A stretch of 64,000 nucleotides of DNA from JAAURS01 sp044923475 (GCF_044923475.1 NZ_CP137338.1:1860001-1924000), one strand, 5' to 3'. Counted from the stretch's first letter, positions 16,522-26,048 are shown. Translations and numbers: made by a program. Notes: generated by a model not told the origin, from the sequence alone.

Positions 16522-18222
16522 GTGGTTGCTAGAGATGTTTTGTCCTTGTCTACTTTGTTGCAGACTCAAAAGGCCCAACGGTCGCTGACCGAGCAGATCG
16601 TCCGTATCTTCCGCCGCCCATCCAATGCTTATCGATCGAGCAGTTTGTTTTTTCTCTGTTTAGCTCTGACGACAAGCTGCGCCAAATCCACTCCGCCTGG
16701 CGGGGGGACGGGGAGCGATCGCCTGGTTATCGGCACCACGGCAAAATTCCGCACCCTAGATCCGGCTGATTCCTACGAAGTGTTTTCGGGGAATTTGCTC
16801 TATAACCTAGGCGATCGCCTCTACGACTACGAAAAAGGGTCTGGCAAACTGACGCCCAAACTGGCGACAGCCTTACCCAAAGTGAGCGCAGACGGGCTAG
16901 TTTATACCATTCCACTCCGCAAAGGCGTGAAGTTTCACGATGGAACCCCTTTCGATGCCAAAGCGATGGCCTTTTCTCTCAATCGCTTTATGGCCAATGG
17001 CGGCAATCCATCTGGCTTGCTCAGCGACCCGGTCAAGTCGGTTACAGCCACAGGCGAATCCGAGCTGACCATCACGCTTAAAAAACCCTTTGCTGGCTTC
17101 CCCAACCTGCTGGCCTTCTCAGGACTCGTTCCGGTTTCTCCTAAGGTCTACAAGAAAGGAGTCGGACAGTTTCTGCCCAATCAATTTGTGGGGACGGGGC
17201 CGTACAAACTGGTCAAAGTGAGCGGCGATTCCATCCGTCTCGAAGTTAACGATCGGTACTGGGATGCTAAACCGACTAATAAAGGCGTCAATATCCAAAT
17301 TTTTTCCAGCCCTGCTAATTTATTCAACGCCTTTCGGACCGGATCGATCGATATTGCCTTCCAGTCTTTAGATCCCGATCAAATTCAGGCATTGGAGAAC
17401 GACGCTAAAAAAGGAGACTGGCAGGCCATTAGCAGTCCCAGCAACTTTATTACCTTTTTGGTGCTGAATATAAAAGATGAGGCGCTCTCGAAGGTAAAGG
17501 TCCGTCAGGCGCTAGCCGCAATGGTGAACCGAGACGTCCTGAACGATCGGGTCTTTCGAGGCCAAGCGGAGTCTTTATACACCCTAGTGCCTACCATCTT
17601 TACAGGCATCAGCCAGCCTGTATTTAAGGCAGAGCAGCAGAAGCTCGGACGGGATCGAATCCGCAGCTTGCTTAAGGAATCGGGCTATACACCCGGCAAA
17701 CCCCTCAAGCTCAACCTCTGGTACCGTTCCAATCTCACCAGCGATGGAGTTGCTGCGGCTACCATCAAAGCAATGGTGGGTCAAGGTTACAGCGACGTAG
17801 TGCAGTTAGACGTGAGTAGCGTCGATTCGGCTACGGCGTATAAAAACCTGGACAAGGGGACCTACCCGATGTTTATGTTGGACTGGGCGGGGGATTATTA
17901 CGACCCGGACACCTATTTGCAACCATTTCTAGCTTGCGAGAAAGGTTCGATTAAGACGGGTTGCCAGAAGGGACAAAGCCAGTCCTGGGGGTCGTTTTTC
18001 TACAGCGATCGCGCTAACAAGCTGATCGACCAGCAACGTCAAGCCCGCGATCCCAAACAGCGCCTCAAGCCGCTCAAGGAGCTTCAGACGATTGTGGCGA
18101 AGGAAGTGCCCTATATTCCGCTGTGGCAGAAAAAGGATTACGTGTTTGCCCAAAAAGGCATCAATGGCATTCAGCTCCAGCCCAGTCAGCAGTTCCCCTT
18201 CTGGATGCTCAGTAAACCTTAG
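16522..18222 (+). CDS. ABC transporter substrate-binding lipoprotein, peptide/nickel family (SBP_bac_5)
   Basis: 566 residues. The lipoprotein signal LFFLCLALTTSC places the lipidated Cys near residue 53, implying that true translation may start later than the GTG at 16522. The mature part is a family 5 binding protein: LDPADSYEVF, LYDYEKGSGKLTPKLA, YTIPLRKGVKFHDGTPFDAKAMAFSLNRF (the family signature), GTGPYKL and YIPLWQKKDY near the end. It delivers peptides, nickel chelates or similar ligands to the permease encoded 12 bases downstream. Confidence 0.9.
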   Translation: MVARDVLSLSTLLQTQKAQRSLTEQIVRIFRRPSNAYRSSSLFFLCLALTTSCAKSTPPGGGTGSDRLVIGTTAKFRTLDPADSYEVFSGNLLYNLGDRLYDYEKGSGKLTPKLATALPKVSADGLVYTIPLRKGVKFHDGTPFDAKAMAFSLNRFMANGGNPSGLLSDPVKSVTATGESELTITLKKPFAGFPNLLAFSGLVPVSPKVYKKGVGQFLPNQFVGTGPYKLVKVSGDSIRLEVNDRYWDAKPTNKGVNIQIFSSPANLFNAFRTGSIDIAFQSLDPDQIQALENDAKKGDWQAISSPSNFITFLVLNIKDEALSKVKVRQALAAMVNRDVLNDRVFRGQAESLYTLVPTIFTGISQPVFKAEQQKLGRDRIRSLLKESGYTPGKPLKLNLWYRSNLTSDGVAAATIKAMVGQGYSDVVQLDVSSVDSATAYKNLDKGTYPMFMLDWAGDYYDPDTYLQPFLACEKGSIKTGCQKGQSQSWGSFFYSDRANKLIDQQRQARDPKQRLKPLKELQTIVAKEVPYIPLWQKKDYVFAQKGINGIQLQPSQQFPFWMLSKP

Positions 18223-18234
18223 GGAAATGGCTCC

Positions 18235-19260
18235 ATGTCTCGGATTCGCGCCCTGCAATATTACATCTTCTCGCGGTTGCTGTTGGCTCCGTTGATGGTG
18301 TGGACCATCACCACCGTCGTATTTCTGCTGTTGCGAGCCACGCCAGGGGACCCCGTGGATGCTATCCTAGGCCCTCGCGCCCCGGAGGAGCAAAAGGCTC
18401 TAGTCCGCGAGCAACTCGGGCTAGGCGATCCGATTTGGGTGCAGTACCTGCACTATCTCGGCGACTTGCTCCGCCTAAACCTGGGGACCTCTTTGTCCAG
18501 TCGCGGGCAGACCGTGTGGGAGATCGTTCGGGATTTCTTCCCCGCAACGGCGGAACTGGCCATTTTTAGCATGGCGATCGCCCTCTTCATCGGCGTGAGC
18601 GTGGGCATTCTATCGGCATCCCGTCCCAATACGCCCTTGGATGCGGCGGGACGGATTTTCGGCATCATCACCTATTCCGTACCGCTGTTTTGGATAGGAA
18701 TGCTGTTTCAACTCGTGTTTTCGGTCCAGCTAGGATGGTTTCCGCTGGGGACCCGCTATCCGGTGACCGCCTTGCCGCCCGCCGGCTTTACGGGTTTGTT
18801 CACGATCGACAGTCTCCTGTCGGGCGACTTTGGGGCGCTGGGGGTGTCTTTGTACTATCTTGCGCTCCCTTCTTTTTCCTTGGGGCTGGTGCTCAGCGGC
18901 ATTTTCGAGCGGATCGTGCGGGTCAACCTCAAGCAAACCCTGAAGGCAGACTACGTCGAAGCCGCAAGGGCTAGAGGCATCCCAGAGCGGCGGGTGCTGC
19001 TGGTTCACGCCCTCAGGAACGCGTTGATTCCCGTCGTGACGGTTTTGGGTTTAACCCTAGCCGCGATGTTGGGCGGGGCAGTCCTGACAGAAGTGACCTT
19101 TTCGTGGCCCGGTCTGGGCAATCGCTTGTACGAAGCGATTTCGATGCGAGACTACCCGACGGTGCAGGGCATCATCGTGTTTTTTGCGGTGATTGTCGTG
19201 ATCGCCAGTATTGCGATCGATATTATCAATGCTTACATCGACCCGAGGATCCGGTACTGA
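18235..19260 (+). CDS. ABC transporter permease, DppB/OppB type
   Basis: 341 residues with an N-terminal helix and five further membrane segments. The DppB hallmarks are present: TPGDPVDAILGPRAPEEQ near the start and the EAA loop EAARARGIPERRVLLVHALRNALIPVVT (about 240-268). Oligopeptide transporters also need a DppC-type permease and two ATPases; none is nearby, so these must be encoded elsewhere. It sits 12 bases after the binding-protein gene, making a two-gene operon, and is followed by purD on the same strand after 124 bases. Confidence 0.92.
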   Translation: MSRIRALQYYIFSRLLLAPLMVWTITTVVFLLLRATPGDPVDAILGPRAPEEQKALVREQLGLGDPIWVQYLHYLGDLLRLNLGTSLSSRGQTVWEIVRDFFPATAELAIFSMAIALFIGVSVGILSASRPNTPLDAAGRIFGIITYSVPLFWIGMLFQLVFSVQLGWFPLGTRYPVTALPPAGFTGLFTIDSLLSGDFGALGVSLYYLALPSFSLGLVLSGIFERIVRVNLKQTLKADYVEAARARGIPERRVLLVHALRNALIPVVTVLGLTLAAMLGGAVLTEVTFSWPGLGNRLYEAISMRDYPTVQGIIVFFAVIVVIASIAIDIINAYIDPRIRY

Positions 19261-19384
19261 GAATTGCCAAAAACGCTCATCTGCTGGATTCTCGACCCTC
19301 TCCGAGCCGGGTTCATCTATTAAAAAAAACAGGCGCGTTGTACCGTAAAAGAGGCGCGCAATTTAACTGCAAAGCGAGGAAACC

Positions 19385-20662
19385 GTGCGAATTATCGTCG
19401 TGGGCAATGGCGGGCGAGAACATGCCCTAGCTTGGAAATTGACCCAATCGGCCCCAGTGGATCGGGTGTACTGCATTCCGGGGAACGGAGGCACGGCAAC
19501 CCTTGCCAAGTGCGAGAACGCTGCCCTCAGTGCTGAAGATTTTGAGGGCATTGCGGCGTTTGCCAAAGCCCATCAGGTCAATCTCGCGGTCGTTGGCCCT
19601 GAGGTACCATTAGCCTTGGGCATAACCGATGTCCTCACCCGTCACGGCATCGCCGTATTTGGCCCGACCAAAGCGGGGGCGCAAATTGAAGCGAGTAAAG
19701 CCTGGGCCAAGGCATTAATGGAAGCCGCGAGCGTGCCGACGGCTAAGGCTCAATCTTTTACGGATGCAGAGGCTGCCGTTCGTTATATCCAGGAAGAGGG
19801 AGCGCCAATTGTCATCAAGGCCGATGGATTGGCAGCGGGGAAGGGCGTGACCGTGGCAATGACCGAGGCAGAGGCGATCGCTGCGGTTAATGCCGCATTC
19901 CAAGGAAAATTCGGCGAGGCGGGCGATCGCGTCCTGATCGAGGAATACTTGACGGGCCAAGAAGTCTCAGTCTTGGCGCTGACGGATGGCATCACCATCC
20001 GCGCCCTCGTCCCCGCCCAAGATCACAAGCGCATCGGAGAGGGCGACACTGGTCCCAATACGGGCGGGATGGGGGTTTACGCGCCGCTACCCCTCATCAC
20101 GAATGCCCTCATGAGCCGGATCCAGCTTGAGGTTTTAGAACCCGTGATGGAAGAACTGCGATCGCGTCAAATTGACTATCGCGGCGTGCTCTATGCCGGA
20201 CTTATGATTACTCCTGAGGGCGAACCCAAGGTGATTGAGTTTAACTGTCGGTTTGGCGACCCCGAAACCCAGGCCATTCTGCCATTGCTCGATACGCCTC
20301 TCGAAACATTATTGATGGCCTGTGCGGAGCAAAAGCTGAAGGAAGTCGGTCCCATTGCCTGGAAGCCAGGGGTATCAGCCTGCGTGGTCGCGGCTGCGGG
20401 CGGCTATCCCGATCGCTACGAGAAAGGCCACCCCATTACCGGACTGGAAGCGGCAGCGCAGTTAGATACCGTAGTGTTCCATGCGGGGACGGCATTTCGA
20501 GATGGACAGGTGGTGACGGATGGCGGGCGGGTGCTGGCAGTGAACGCTCTGGGAGGAGATTTTGACCGAGCGTTTGCCAAAGCGTACGCGGCGATCGCCC
20601 GGATTCATTTCCAAGACTGTTACTACCGGCACGATATCGGCTACCGCGTGCGCGGCGAGTGA
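19385..20662 (+). CDS. purD: Phosphoribosylamine--glycine ligase
   Basis: 425 residues, full length for GARS. The GTG start gives MRIIVVGNGGREHALAWKL, the typical N-terminus. The ATP-grasp domain is visible in ASKAWAKALM, IVIKADGLAAGKGVTVA, VLIEEYLTGQEVS and PNTGGMGVYAP, ending with the metal-binding EFNCRFGDPETQ. It joins phosphoribosylamine and glycine to give GAR in the second step of purine synthesis, in the cytoplasm. Confidence 0.96.
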   Translation: MRIIVVGNGGREHALAWKLTQSAPVDRVYCIPGNGGTATLAKCENAALSAEDFEGIAAFAKAHQVNLAVVGPEVPLALGITDVLTRHGIAVFGPTKAGAQIEASKAWAKALMEAASVPTAKAQSFTDAEAAVRYIQEEGAPIVIKADGLAAGKGVTVAMTEAEAIAAVNAAFQGKFGEAGDRVLIEEYLTGQEVSVLALTDGITIRALVPAQDHKRIGEGDTGPNTGGMGVYAPLPLITNALMSRIQLEVLEPVMEELRSRQIDYRGVLYAGLMITPEGEPKVIEFNCRFGDPETQAILPLLDTPLETLLMACAEQKLKEVGPIAWKPGVSACVVAAAGGYPDRYEKGHPITGLEAAAQLDTVVFHAGTAFRDGQVVTDGGRVLAVNALGGDFDRAFAKAYAAIARIHFQDCYYRHDIGYRVRGE

Positions 20663-20695
20663 GGATCGAGGCTCGACCCATTCAATCCCAATCTC

Positions 20696-21436
20696 TTACA
20701 AAATCGTCATCACTTTTATGAATTCTTCTGACAAGTCTAAATCGCTCTCACTATCTTTCCTAAAGAGTACGCCTGATAGAAAATATATATTTTCGGAATA
20801 AAAGGCTTGGTTTCGCCTGCGCAATTCCGCGATCGCCGCTCGGACTTTAGGTTCGCAGCTGTAGTATCCAAACCTTAAAGGTGAAAGCATGAAGTCAACT
20901 AGTTTATAACCTCGGTCGGCTGCGTAATTTACCACCTCAATTGGGTTGGAATAGGCTGAAATCATCAACATGACATTTTGATAGCCCAGAGATAACAACC
21001 GTTTTGTAATATCCGCCCCATCCGTCCCGCCGTGAAGAGAAGGAATATAGAGATTATTATCGGGGGCGGGCAGATACGGAGGGTTGGCAATGAGATAATT
21101 GGCTTCGAGCCGCAGATCGTTAAAGAAGCATCGATTATGAACGACGTACCGATCCTCAAGGTGGTACTTCTTAATATTCGAGCGTGCCAGTTCATAGGAA
21201 GGATAATTCAGCTCGAATCCATGAATAATGCCATTGAAGTCATTTTTAAGAAGCGCGCTAATGACGGGGCCGCCATCGCCCGCCCCAAATTCGACAACCG
21301 TATCTGTTGCATCGCAGTACTTAAAAACCATGCTTTCTAAGCACTGAGCGTAAAACTGAGATTCCTCTTGACAAATAAATACTTCATTGCGCGCGTCGAT
21401 TGTAAGCAGTGGCTTGGGAAGTAAAGCTTCTTTCAT
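20696..21436 (-). CDS. Class I SAM-dependent methyltransferase with NPPY motif
   Basis: 246 residues from the ATG at 21436, which has GAAGG at a good distance; a longer frame starts at 21499. Motif I is VVEFGAGDGG, the acidic ribose-binding loop is HGFELNYPS, and motif IV is IANPPYLP. NPPY is typical of enzymes that methylate amide or amino nitrogen (HemK/PrmC-like, adenine-N6). The target is not evident. It follows the diiron-enzyme gene on the same strand with a 76-base gap (13 if the longer start is used), so the pair probably forms one transcript. It is not a close match to PrmC itself in layout. Confidence 0.75.
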   Translation of the reverse strand: MKEALLPKPLLTIDARNEVFICQEESQFYAQCLESMVFKYCDATDTVVEFGAGDGGPVISALLKNDFNGIIHGFELNYPSYELARSNIKKYHLEDRYVVHNRCFFNDLRLEANYLIANPPYLPAPDNNLYIPSLHGGTDGADITKRLLSLGYQNVMLMISAYSNPIEVVNYAADRGYKLVDFMLSPLRFGYYSCEPKVRAAIAELRRRNQAFYSENIYFLSGVLFRKDSESDLDLSEEFIKVMTIL

Positions 21437-21512
21437 AGGAAAACCTTCGAGCAAAATAGTTGGAAAAACGCAATCCGAAAACTGGATTTGCCAAAGCATG
21501 GGAATCGAACCG

Positions 21513-22583
21513 TCAAACGCACGCTCTGTCTTGTTGGCGAATTAGATCCACAACAGCAGCACCTGCGCGATCGCCGATTAGTTTTTCTTGGTCGTACCCC
21601 AGTACGAGTTCCCAAGCCTTGTCGGGATATCGATCGACTAGGGGTAGTGCCACCTCTTGCAACATCCACTGACCGTGCCGCTCGTCTTCGCGAATGTGAA
21701 GTTCCCAATAGCCCATCGCGCTTTGAGAAAGCCCCAGTCGCTGCGCTGCAGCGAGATAGTCCTTGTAGATGGAAGGTCCTGCAATTTCAAAGTAGGTCAA
21801 TCCGCCGTTGTAACGGAGAAAATGACGCTTGCATTCGGTGAGCAAAAAATTGTGATTGATTGAAGCTAGAACTTCCCACGGCACCCAGTCGAAGTATCCT
21901 TCTGGCTCTGTATCCAACCCGAATTCCGCCATCATTTGGGCAAAGTAGGTAGAGTGTTTGCGAGACAAACGACCGTTACCGTATTCTTCTAGAAGAACGC
22001 GTGTCAAAGTAGCATGAACTTCATTACTACTGCCGCCTAAGATTCTAGACAGTCGGCTTCCTTCCACCAATCCATCTAAAGAAGCAACGATCAAAAGATG
22101 TTTGTACCCTTCTATTGTCATTTGTTCGCGCAAGTACCGTTTGTTAGAAGACAGCGGCGGGTCGAGATCGGCCTCGCCGCGTTCCACGAGCGCTTGCTTT
22201 GGATCTAGTCGCTGAATTTCTGGGATATCGAGCTGCTCTAGCTCCCAGGCTTGCCAAGCTGCTTCAATGCGATCGCGCCAGCGTTGCAAATAAACGGAAC
22301 GCTCGTTGGTATAACGAGCTAAATCGTCATACCAAAAAAGGTTGAGGCGATTGATCCAATAAAGCACGCGCTGTAGAAATAAGTGTGCTGTTTCCATCTC
22401 TTGGGCAGGATTTTTTTGAGGGCCATAAGCATCAGTTAAAGCTCTATTAATAGCTGTCTCAAACCCTTCAATAAGTGAAGGGTTAATTTCAACTTTGCGA
22501 TCTAGTTTTTCCAGAACTAACAGCTCTCTAAATTGTTGCTCTTCACTAAAATAACTAAGAGTTTGAGTGGCCGAATGTAACAC
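21513..22583 (-). CDS. Heme-oxygenase-like diiron protein (iron-containing redox enzyme family)
   Basis: 356 residues. The GTG start has AGGAG ten bases upstream. The C-terminal two-thirds is an all-helical heme-oxygenase-like fold with the metal-ligand pattern of HDO enzymes: LLEEYGNGRLSRKH (E and H, about 215-228), then ELHIREDERHGQW (E, H, D and H near 315-325). The N-terminal 150 residues are helical and unassigned. HDOs use O2 to fragment, N-oxygenate or desaturate small substrates (UndA, BesC, SznF, CADD). The partner methyltransferase suggests a small biosynthetic step, but nothing shows the substrate. Confidence 0.75.
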   Translation of the reverse strand: MLHSATQTLSYFSEEQQFRELLVLEKLDRKVEINPSLIEGFETAINRALTDAYGPQKNPAQEMETAHLFLQRVLYWINRLNLFWYDDLARYTNERSVYLQRWRDRIEAAWQAWELEQLDIPEIQRLDPKQALVERGEADLDPPLSSNKRYLREQMTIEGYKHLLIVASLDGLVEGSRLSRILGGSSNEVHATLTRVLLEEYGNGRLSRKHSTYFAQMMAEFGLDTEPEGYFDWVPWEVLASINHNFLLTECKRHFLRYNGGLTYFEIAGPSIYKDYLAAAQRLGLSQSAMGYWELHIREDERHGQWMLQEVALPLVDRYPDKAWELVLGYDQEKLIGDRAGAAVVDLIRQQDRACV

Positions 22584-23104
22584 TAGATTTTGCTCTCCTA
22601 CTAGATTGAACGAAATAAACTGTAGCGATAGCTAAATTTTCTATTATGTTTAAAGATCTCTGGCAGCTTGACTAAACTAGCTAACAACGTATATTCAGTT
22701 AAAATTGAATTATAGATAAAATTAAATTTCATAAACGTCTGTCTTTCGACAGAAATCAATTCAATGAACCTCTGTCGATGGTACTAGCTGAATTTCAAAG
22801 AAGAGGTAAATCTTGTTTTCTGGGATCGATAAAAAATTACTATCAAAAATAAAAATCTAAATTAATATCCCGATCTGCAATTTAGCAGTGACTCGATCGA
22901 GAAATTCCCTTGCCCAATCCGACAGAAAGAAATGCCGCTTTAAATCTATCCTGGTATCTCGCTCTGTCGGTCTTACCATTGAAGCTCCGCCTACCAGCGC
23001 TGGCAAAATGCTTTTACGAGTAATACAGAGCGCTGAAAACATCTTGTTTAAGAAAATCAAGCAGTTCTGCATTAGAGCGACGATCTCATGTTAAATTACT
23101 GAAG
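22584..23104. other. AT-rich intergenic region between the diiron-enzyme gene and the riboswitch
   Basis: About 520 bases, richer in A+T than both neighbours. It must hold the leftward promoter of the diiron-enzyme/methyltransferase unit and the rightward promoter of the cob operon. A 71-codon frame on the minus strand (22857-23072) and a 68-codon frame on the plus strand match no family I know. I could not pick reliable promoter elements. Confidence 0.5.
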
Positions 23105-23190
23105 CTTAACGTCGGGAAAGTCCGGTGAGAGTCCGGCACTGTGCCGCAACTGTAAGGGCATTGCCCGAGTCAGAATGCCGACGAGGATGG
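23105..23190 (+). promoter_or_regulatory. Cobalamin (B12) riboswitch
   Basis: The conserved core is present: GTCGGGAAAGTCCGGTGAGA followed by GTCCGGCACTGTGCCGCAACTGTAA at 23111-23155, with the B12-box counterpart GCCCGAGTCAGAATGCCGAC at 23163-23182. GGTG...AGTCC and CCGCAACTGTAA are the hallmarks. It lies 62 bases upstream of cobG and so probably represses the cob genes when adenosylcobalamin is plentiful. Confidence 0.92.
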
Positions 23191-23251
23191 CGTTTTTAGG
23201 GGTCATCGTCTATTTTTCTATTCTCTGCGCCGCACGGAGAAGGAGTTTCAA

Positions 23252-24718
23252 TTGTTGTCTGATGTTACTGTCCCGATTGCTGACGCTTGCCCCGGCTTAT
23301 TTCATGCCACTTCAGCCCAAGATGGCGTTTTATCGCGGATTCGGATCCCTGGTGGCATTTTGAACGGGCAGCAGTGCGAGGCAATCGCCGACCTCTGCGA
23401 TCGATTTGGCAGCGGGGCCGTCCAGGTTACGAACCGCGCTAATCTCCAAATCCGCGAACTTCAGGCAAAAATTCCGGCTGACGCGCTCCAGTCCCTCCAA
23501 AGCGTAGCGCTAGCGGCGCCCATCCCAGATGCGGACGGGGTTCGCAACATTATGTGCAGCCCTACCGCTGGGATTGATGTCCGAGCGCTGTTGGATACTC
23601 GACCGCTCGCGAGAAATTGGAATCGCTATCTCGTCAGTCGCCCCGACTTTGGGGTGCTTTCGTCTAAATTTAGCGTTTGTTTTGACGGTGGGGAAATCGT
23701 TTCAGTTCGCGATCGCCCCAACGACATTACCTTGGTGGCGATGGCAGTCGGGGAGAGCATCCAGTTGAGGCTGCACTTAAGCATTGGAGAACGCGGCGAA
23801 GCACCCCAGGATATGGGGGTCAGCGTGCGGGAGAGCGAAGCGATCTCGCTTCTGGCTGCCTTAGCGGCAGTTTATCGAGACTATTCTTTTGCGCATTCTG
23901 GCCAGCAGCGACGGAAACCTCGTTTGAGAGAGCTTTTAAAGGAGTGGGGCGTCGAACGCTATCTCAAAACCGTCGCCCGGCAACTCGACTTTGCTTTGAT
24001 TTCAGACGACCGAGATCGAGATGAAATTCCTTCTAGAAATTACGCCCATCTGGGCATCCACCCCCAACGGCAGTCGGGGTTGGCTTATATCGGCGTCAGT
24101 CTACCGCTGGGTCGGCTGAAAACGAGGCAATTACGCGAATTATCGGCTCTATCCAGCCATTGGGGAGATGGGACCTTGCGGCTAACCCCTTGGCAGACGG
24201 TTATTGTGCCGCATATACCTACGCCGCAGGTTGCCCGAGTTCGGCAGCGAATTGAAGCGCTGGAGCTATCCCCCCGCGCAACCCATCCTAGGAGCGCAAT
24301 GGTGGCTTGTTCTGGAACGACGGGTTGTAGCGCCGCCGCGACGGATACGCAGCGTCACGCTCGCACCCTCATTGCTCATCTAGAGCGATGTATCGTCCTC
24401 GATACGCCCATCAACATTCACTTCAGCGGTTGCGAGAAGTCCTGCGCTCAGCATCGATCTGGGGATATTACCCTGGTGGGCATTCCGGGAGCGGATACCG
24501 AAGCTTACTGCATCTACGTTGGCAATGATGGCAGTCCGTTTGGACGGACGCTCTATTCGTTTAGCGCGGCAGACGCGCTACCTCGCCTCATCGAAGCGAT
24601 GATTCGCGCGTACCAACAATATCGGCAAGGTGGGCAAGAATCCTTCGGTGCCTTTGTCAACCGCCACGCGATCGCCCGCCTGCGACAGCTGTTCGATTCG
24701 ACCTTGGAACAGTCATGA
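23252..24718 (+). CDS. cobG: Precorrin-3B synthase
   Basis: 488 residues from a TTG at 23252 with AAGGAG eight to ten bases upstream. It is a sulfite/nitrite-reductase-like protein with two ferredoxin-like half-domains. The Fe4S4/siroheme-type cysteine pattern is complete: ACSGTTGC (Cys near 352 and 358) and FSGCEKSCA (Cys near 394 and 398). CobG uses O2 to convert precorrin-3A to precorrin-3B, the step that marks the aerobic cobalamin route. It is under the B12 riboswitch and its stop overlaps cobH (ATGA). Confidence 0.9.
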   Translation: MLSDVTVPIADACPGLFHATSAQDGVLSRIRIPGGILNGQQCEAIADLCDRFGSGAVQVTNRANLQIRELQAKIPADALQSLQSVALAAPIPDADGVRNIMCSPTAGIDVRALLDTRPLARNWNRYLVSRPDFGVLSSKFSVCFDGGEIVSVRDRPNDITLVAMAVGESIQLRLHLSIGERGEAPQDMGVSVRESEAISLLAALAAVYRDYSFAHSGQQRRKPRLRELLKEWGVERYLKTVARQLDFALISDDRDRDEIPSRNYAHLGIHPQRQSGLAYIGVSLPLGRLKTRQLRELSALSSHWGDGTLRLTPWQTVIVPHIPTPQVARVRQRIEALELSPRATHPRSAMVACSGTTGCSAAATDTQRHARTLIAHLERCIVLDTPINIHFSGCEKSCAQHRSGDITLVGIPGADTEAYCIYVGNDGSPFGRTLYSFSAADALPRLIEAMIRAYQQYRQGGQESFGAFVNRHAIARLRQLFDSTLEQS

Positions 24719-25344
24719 TGGACTACATCCGCGATGGCAGCGCCATTTATCGCCAATCTTTTGCGACCATTCGAGCGGAGGCTCGCTTAGAAAGGCTACC
24801 TGCCGATTTAGAACCCGTGGCGGTGCGGCTGATTCACGCCTGCGGCATGACCGATATTGCGGACGATCTGGCCTATTCCATCGATGCCGTCACAGCGGGT
24901 CGAGCTGCCCTCGTGCGAGGTGCTCCCATTTTATGCGACGCGCAGATGGTGGCCAATGGCATCACCCGCAAGCGATTGCCCGCTCAGAATGCCGCGATCT
25001 GCACGCTGAACGAGCCTGAAGTCCCCGCGATCGCCCAAAAGCTCCAGAACACTCGTTCGGCAGCGGCTCTGGAGCTATGGAGGGCGCATCTGGACGGTGC
25101 GGTGGTGGCGATCGGCAATGCCCCGACGGCCTTGTTTCGATTGCTGGAGATGCTGGAGGAGGGAGCGCCCAAACCTGCTTTGATCCTGGGATTTCCGGTG
25201 GGATTCGTGGGAGCGGTCGAATCCAAATCGGCCCTGGCTGAAATCCCTCACGGCATCCCGTTTATGACCCTTCGCGGACGGCGAGGGGGAAGTGCAATGG
25301 CAGCCGCAGCCGTCAATGCGTTAGCTCAGGAGAACGAACTATGA
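24715..25344 (+). CDS. cobH: Precorrin-8X methylmutase
   Basis: 209 residues, typical length. Family motifs are clear: YIRDGSAIYRQSFATIRAEA at the start with the catalytic region RLIHACGMTD (His near residue 43), GAPILCDAQMVANGI, IGNAPTALF and LILGFPVGFVGAVESK. It shifts the C11 methyl of precorrin-8X to C12, giving hydrogenobyrinate. Overlaps of 4 bases with cobG and cobI show a coupled operon. The anaerobic name is CbiC; with cobG adjacent the aerobic name is preferred. Confidence 0.94.
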   Translation: MMDYIRDGSAIYRQSFATIRAEARLERLPADLEPVAVRLIHACGMTDIADDLAYSIDAVTAGRAALVRGAPILCDAQMVANGITRKRLPAQNAAICTLNEPEVPAIAQKLQNTRSAAALELWRAHLDGAVVAIGNAPTALFRLLEMLEEGAPKPALILGFPVGFVGAVESKSALAEIPHGIPFMTLRGRRGGSAMAAAAVNALAQENEL

Positions 25345-26048
25345 CTCAACCCCAAGGGCGACTGTACGGACTGGGCATCGGTCCCGGCGATCCCGAACTC
25401 CTGACCTTAAAGGCCCACCGCATTCTGACCTCGGTACCCGCGATTGCCTATCCCACGATGGAGAGCGGTAAGGTTTTGGCACGGGCGATCGTGGCGAGCT
25501 TTATTCGGCCCGAGCAGATTGAAATTCCGATGCCCCTGCCGTTCAGCGTCGAGCGCTCCTCCCAACCCTACTACGACCGCGCTGCCGAAGACATTGCCCG
25601 ACACCTCAGCGAAGGGCGCGATGTGGCGGTGCTGTGCGAAGGCGATCCGATGCTGTACGGCTCGTTTATGTATATCTTCAATCGTCTGGCAAGTCGCTTC
25701 GAGACGGAAGTGGTTCCAGGTATTTCTTCGACCTTTGCCAGCGCTGCGATGCTGGGTGCCCCGCTGACCTACCGGAACGACGTGCTGAGCATTATGCCCG
25801 CTACGTTGGATCGGGAGACGTTGCGCGATCGCCTAGCCGTGGCCGATGCTGCGATTGTGATTAAGCTGGGCCGCCACTTTGCTAAGGTCAAAGCCGTCCT
25901 GGAAGAACTCGATCTTTTTTCCCGCGCGCTCTATATCGAGCGGGCCACCATGCCCAATCAGCGCATTCGTTCCATTGCTGAGGTCGCACCTGAGGAGGTT
26001 CCCTATTGGGCGCTCGTTCTAGTGCCGAGTCAAACGCGACCGCAGTAG
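25341..26048 (+). CDS. cobI: Precorrin-2 C20-methyltransferase
   Basis: 235 residues, a single SAM-dependent tetrapyrrole methylase. YGLGIGPGDPELLTLKA is the N-terminal methylase motif, then VAVLCEGDPMLYGSFMYI and VVPGISS follow. It methylates precorrin-2 at C20, just before the CobG step. In some cyanobacteria CobI is fused to CobJ; here it stands alone, so cobJ must lie elsewhere. It is the last gene of the riboswitch-controlled operon. Confidence 0.92.
   Translation: MTQPQGRLYGLGIGPGDPELLTLKAHRILTSVPAIAYPTMESGKVLARAIVASFIRPEQIEIPMPLPFSVERSSQPYYDRAAEDIARHLSEGRDVAVLCEGDPMLYGSFMYIFNRLASRFETEVVPGISSTFASAAMLGAPLTYRNDVLSIMPATLDRETLRDRLAVADAAIVIKLGRHFAKVKAVLEELDLFSRALYIERATMPNQRIRSIAEVAPEEVPYWALVLVPSQTRPQ

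Noticed and set aside
22857..23094. Small frames (71 and 68 codons) before the B12 riboswitch
   Set aside because: No family match, no ribosome-binding site, and they lie in a stretch that should hold two promoters.
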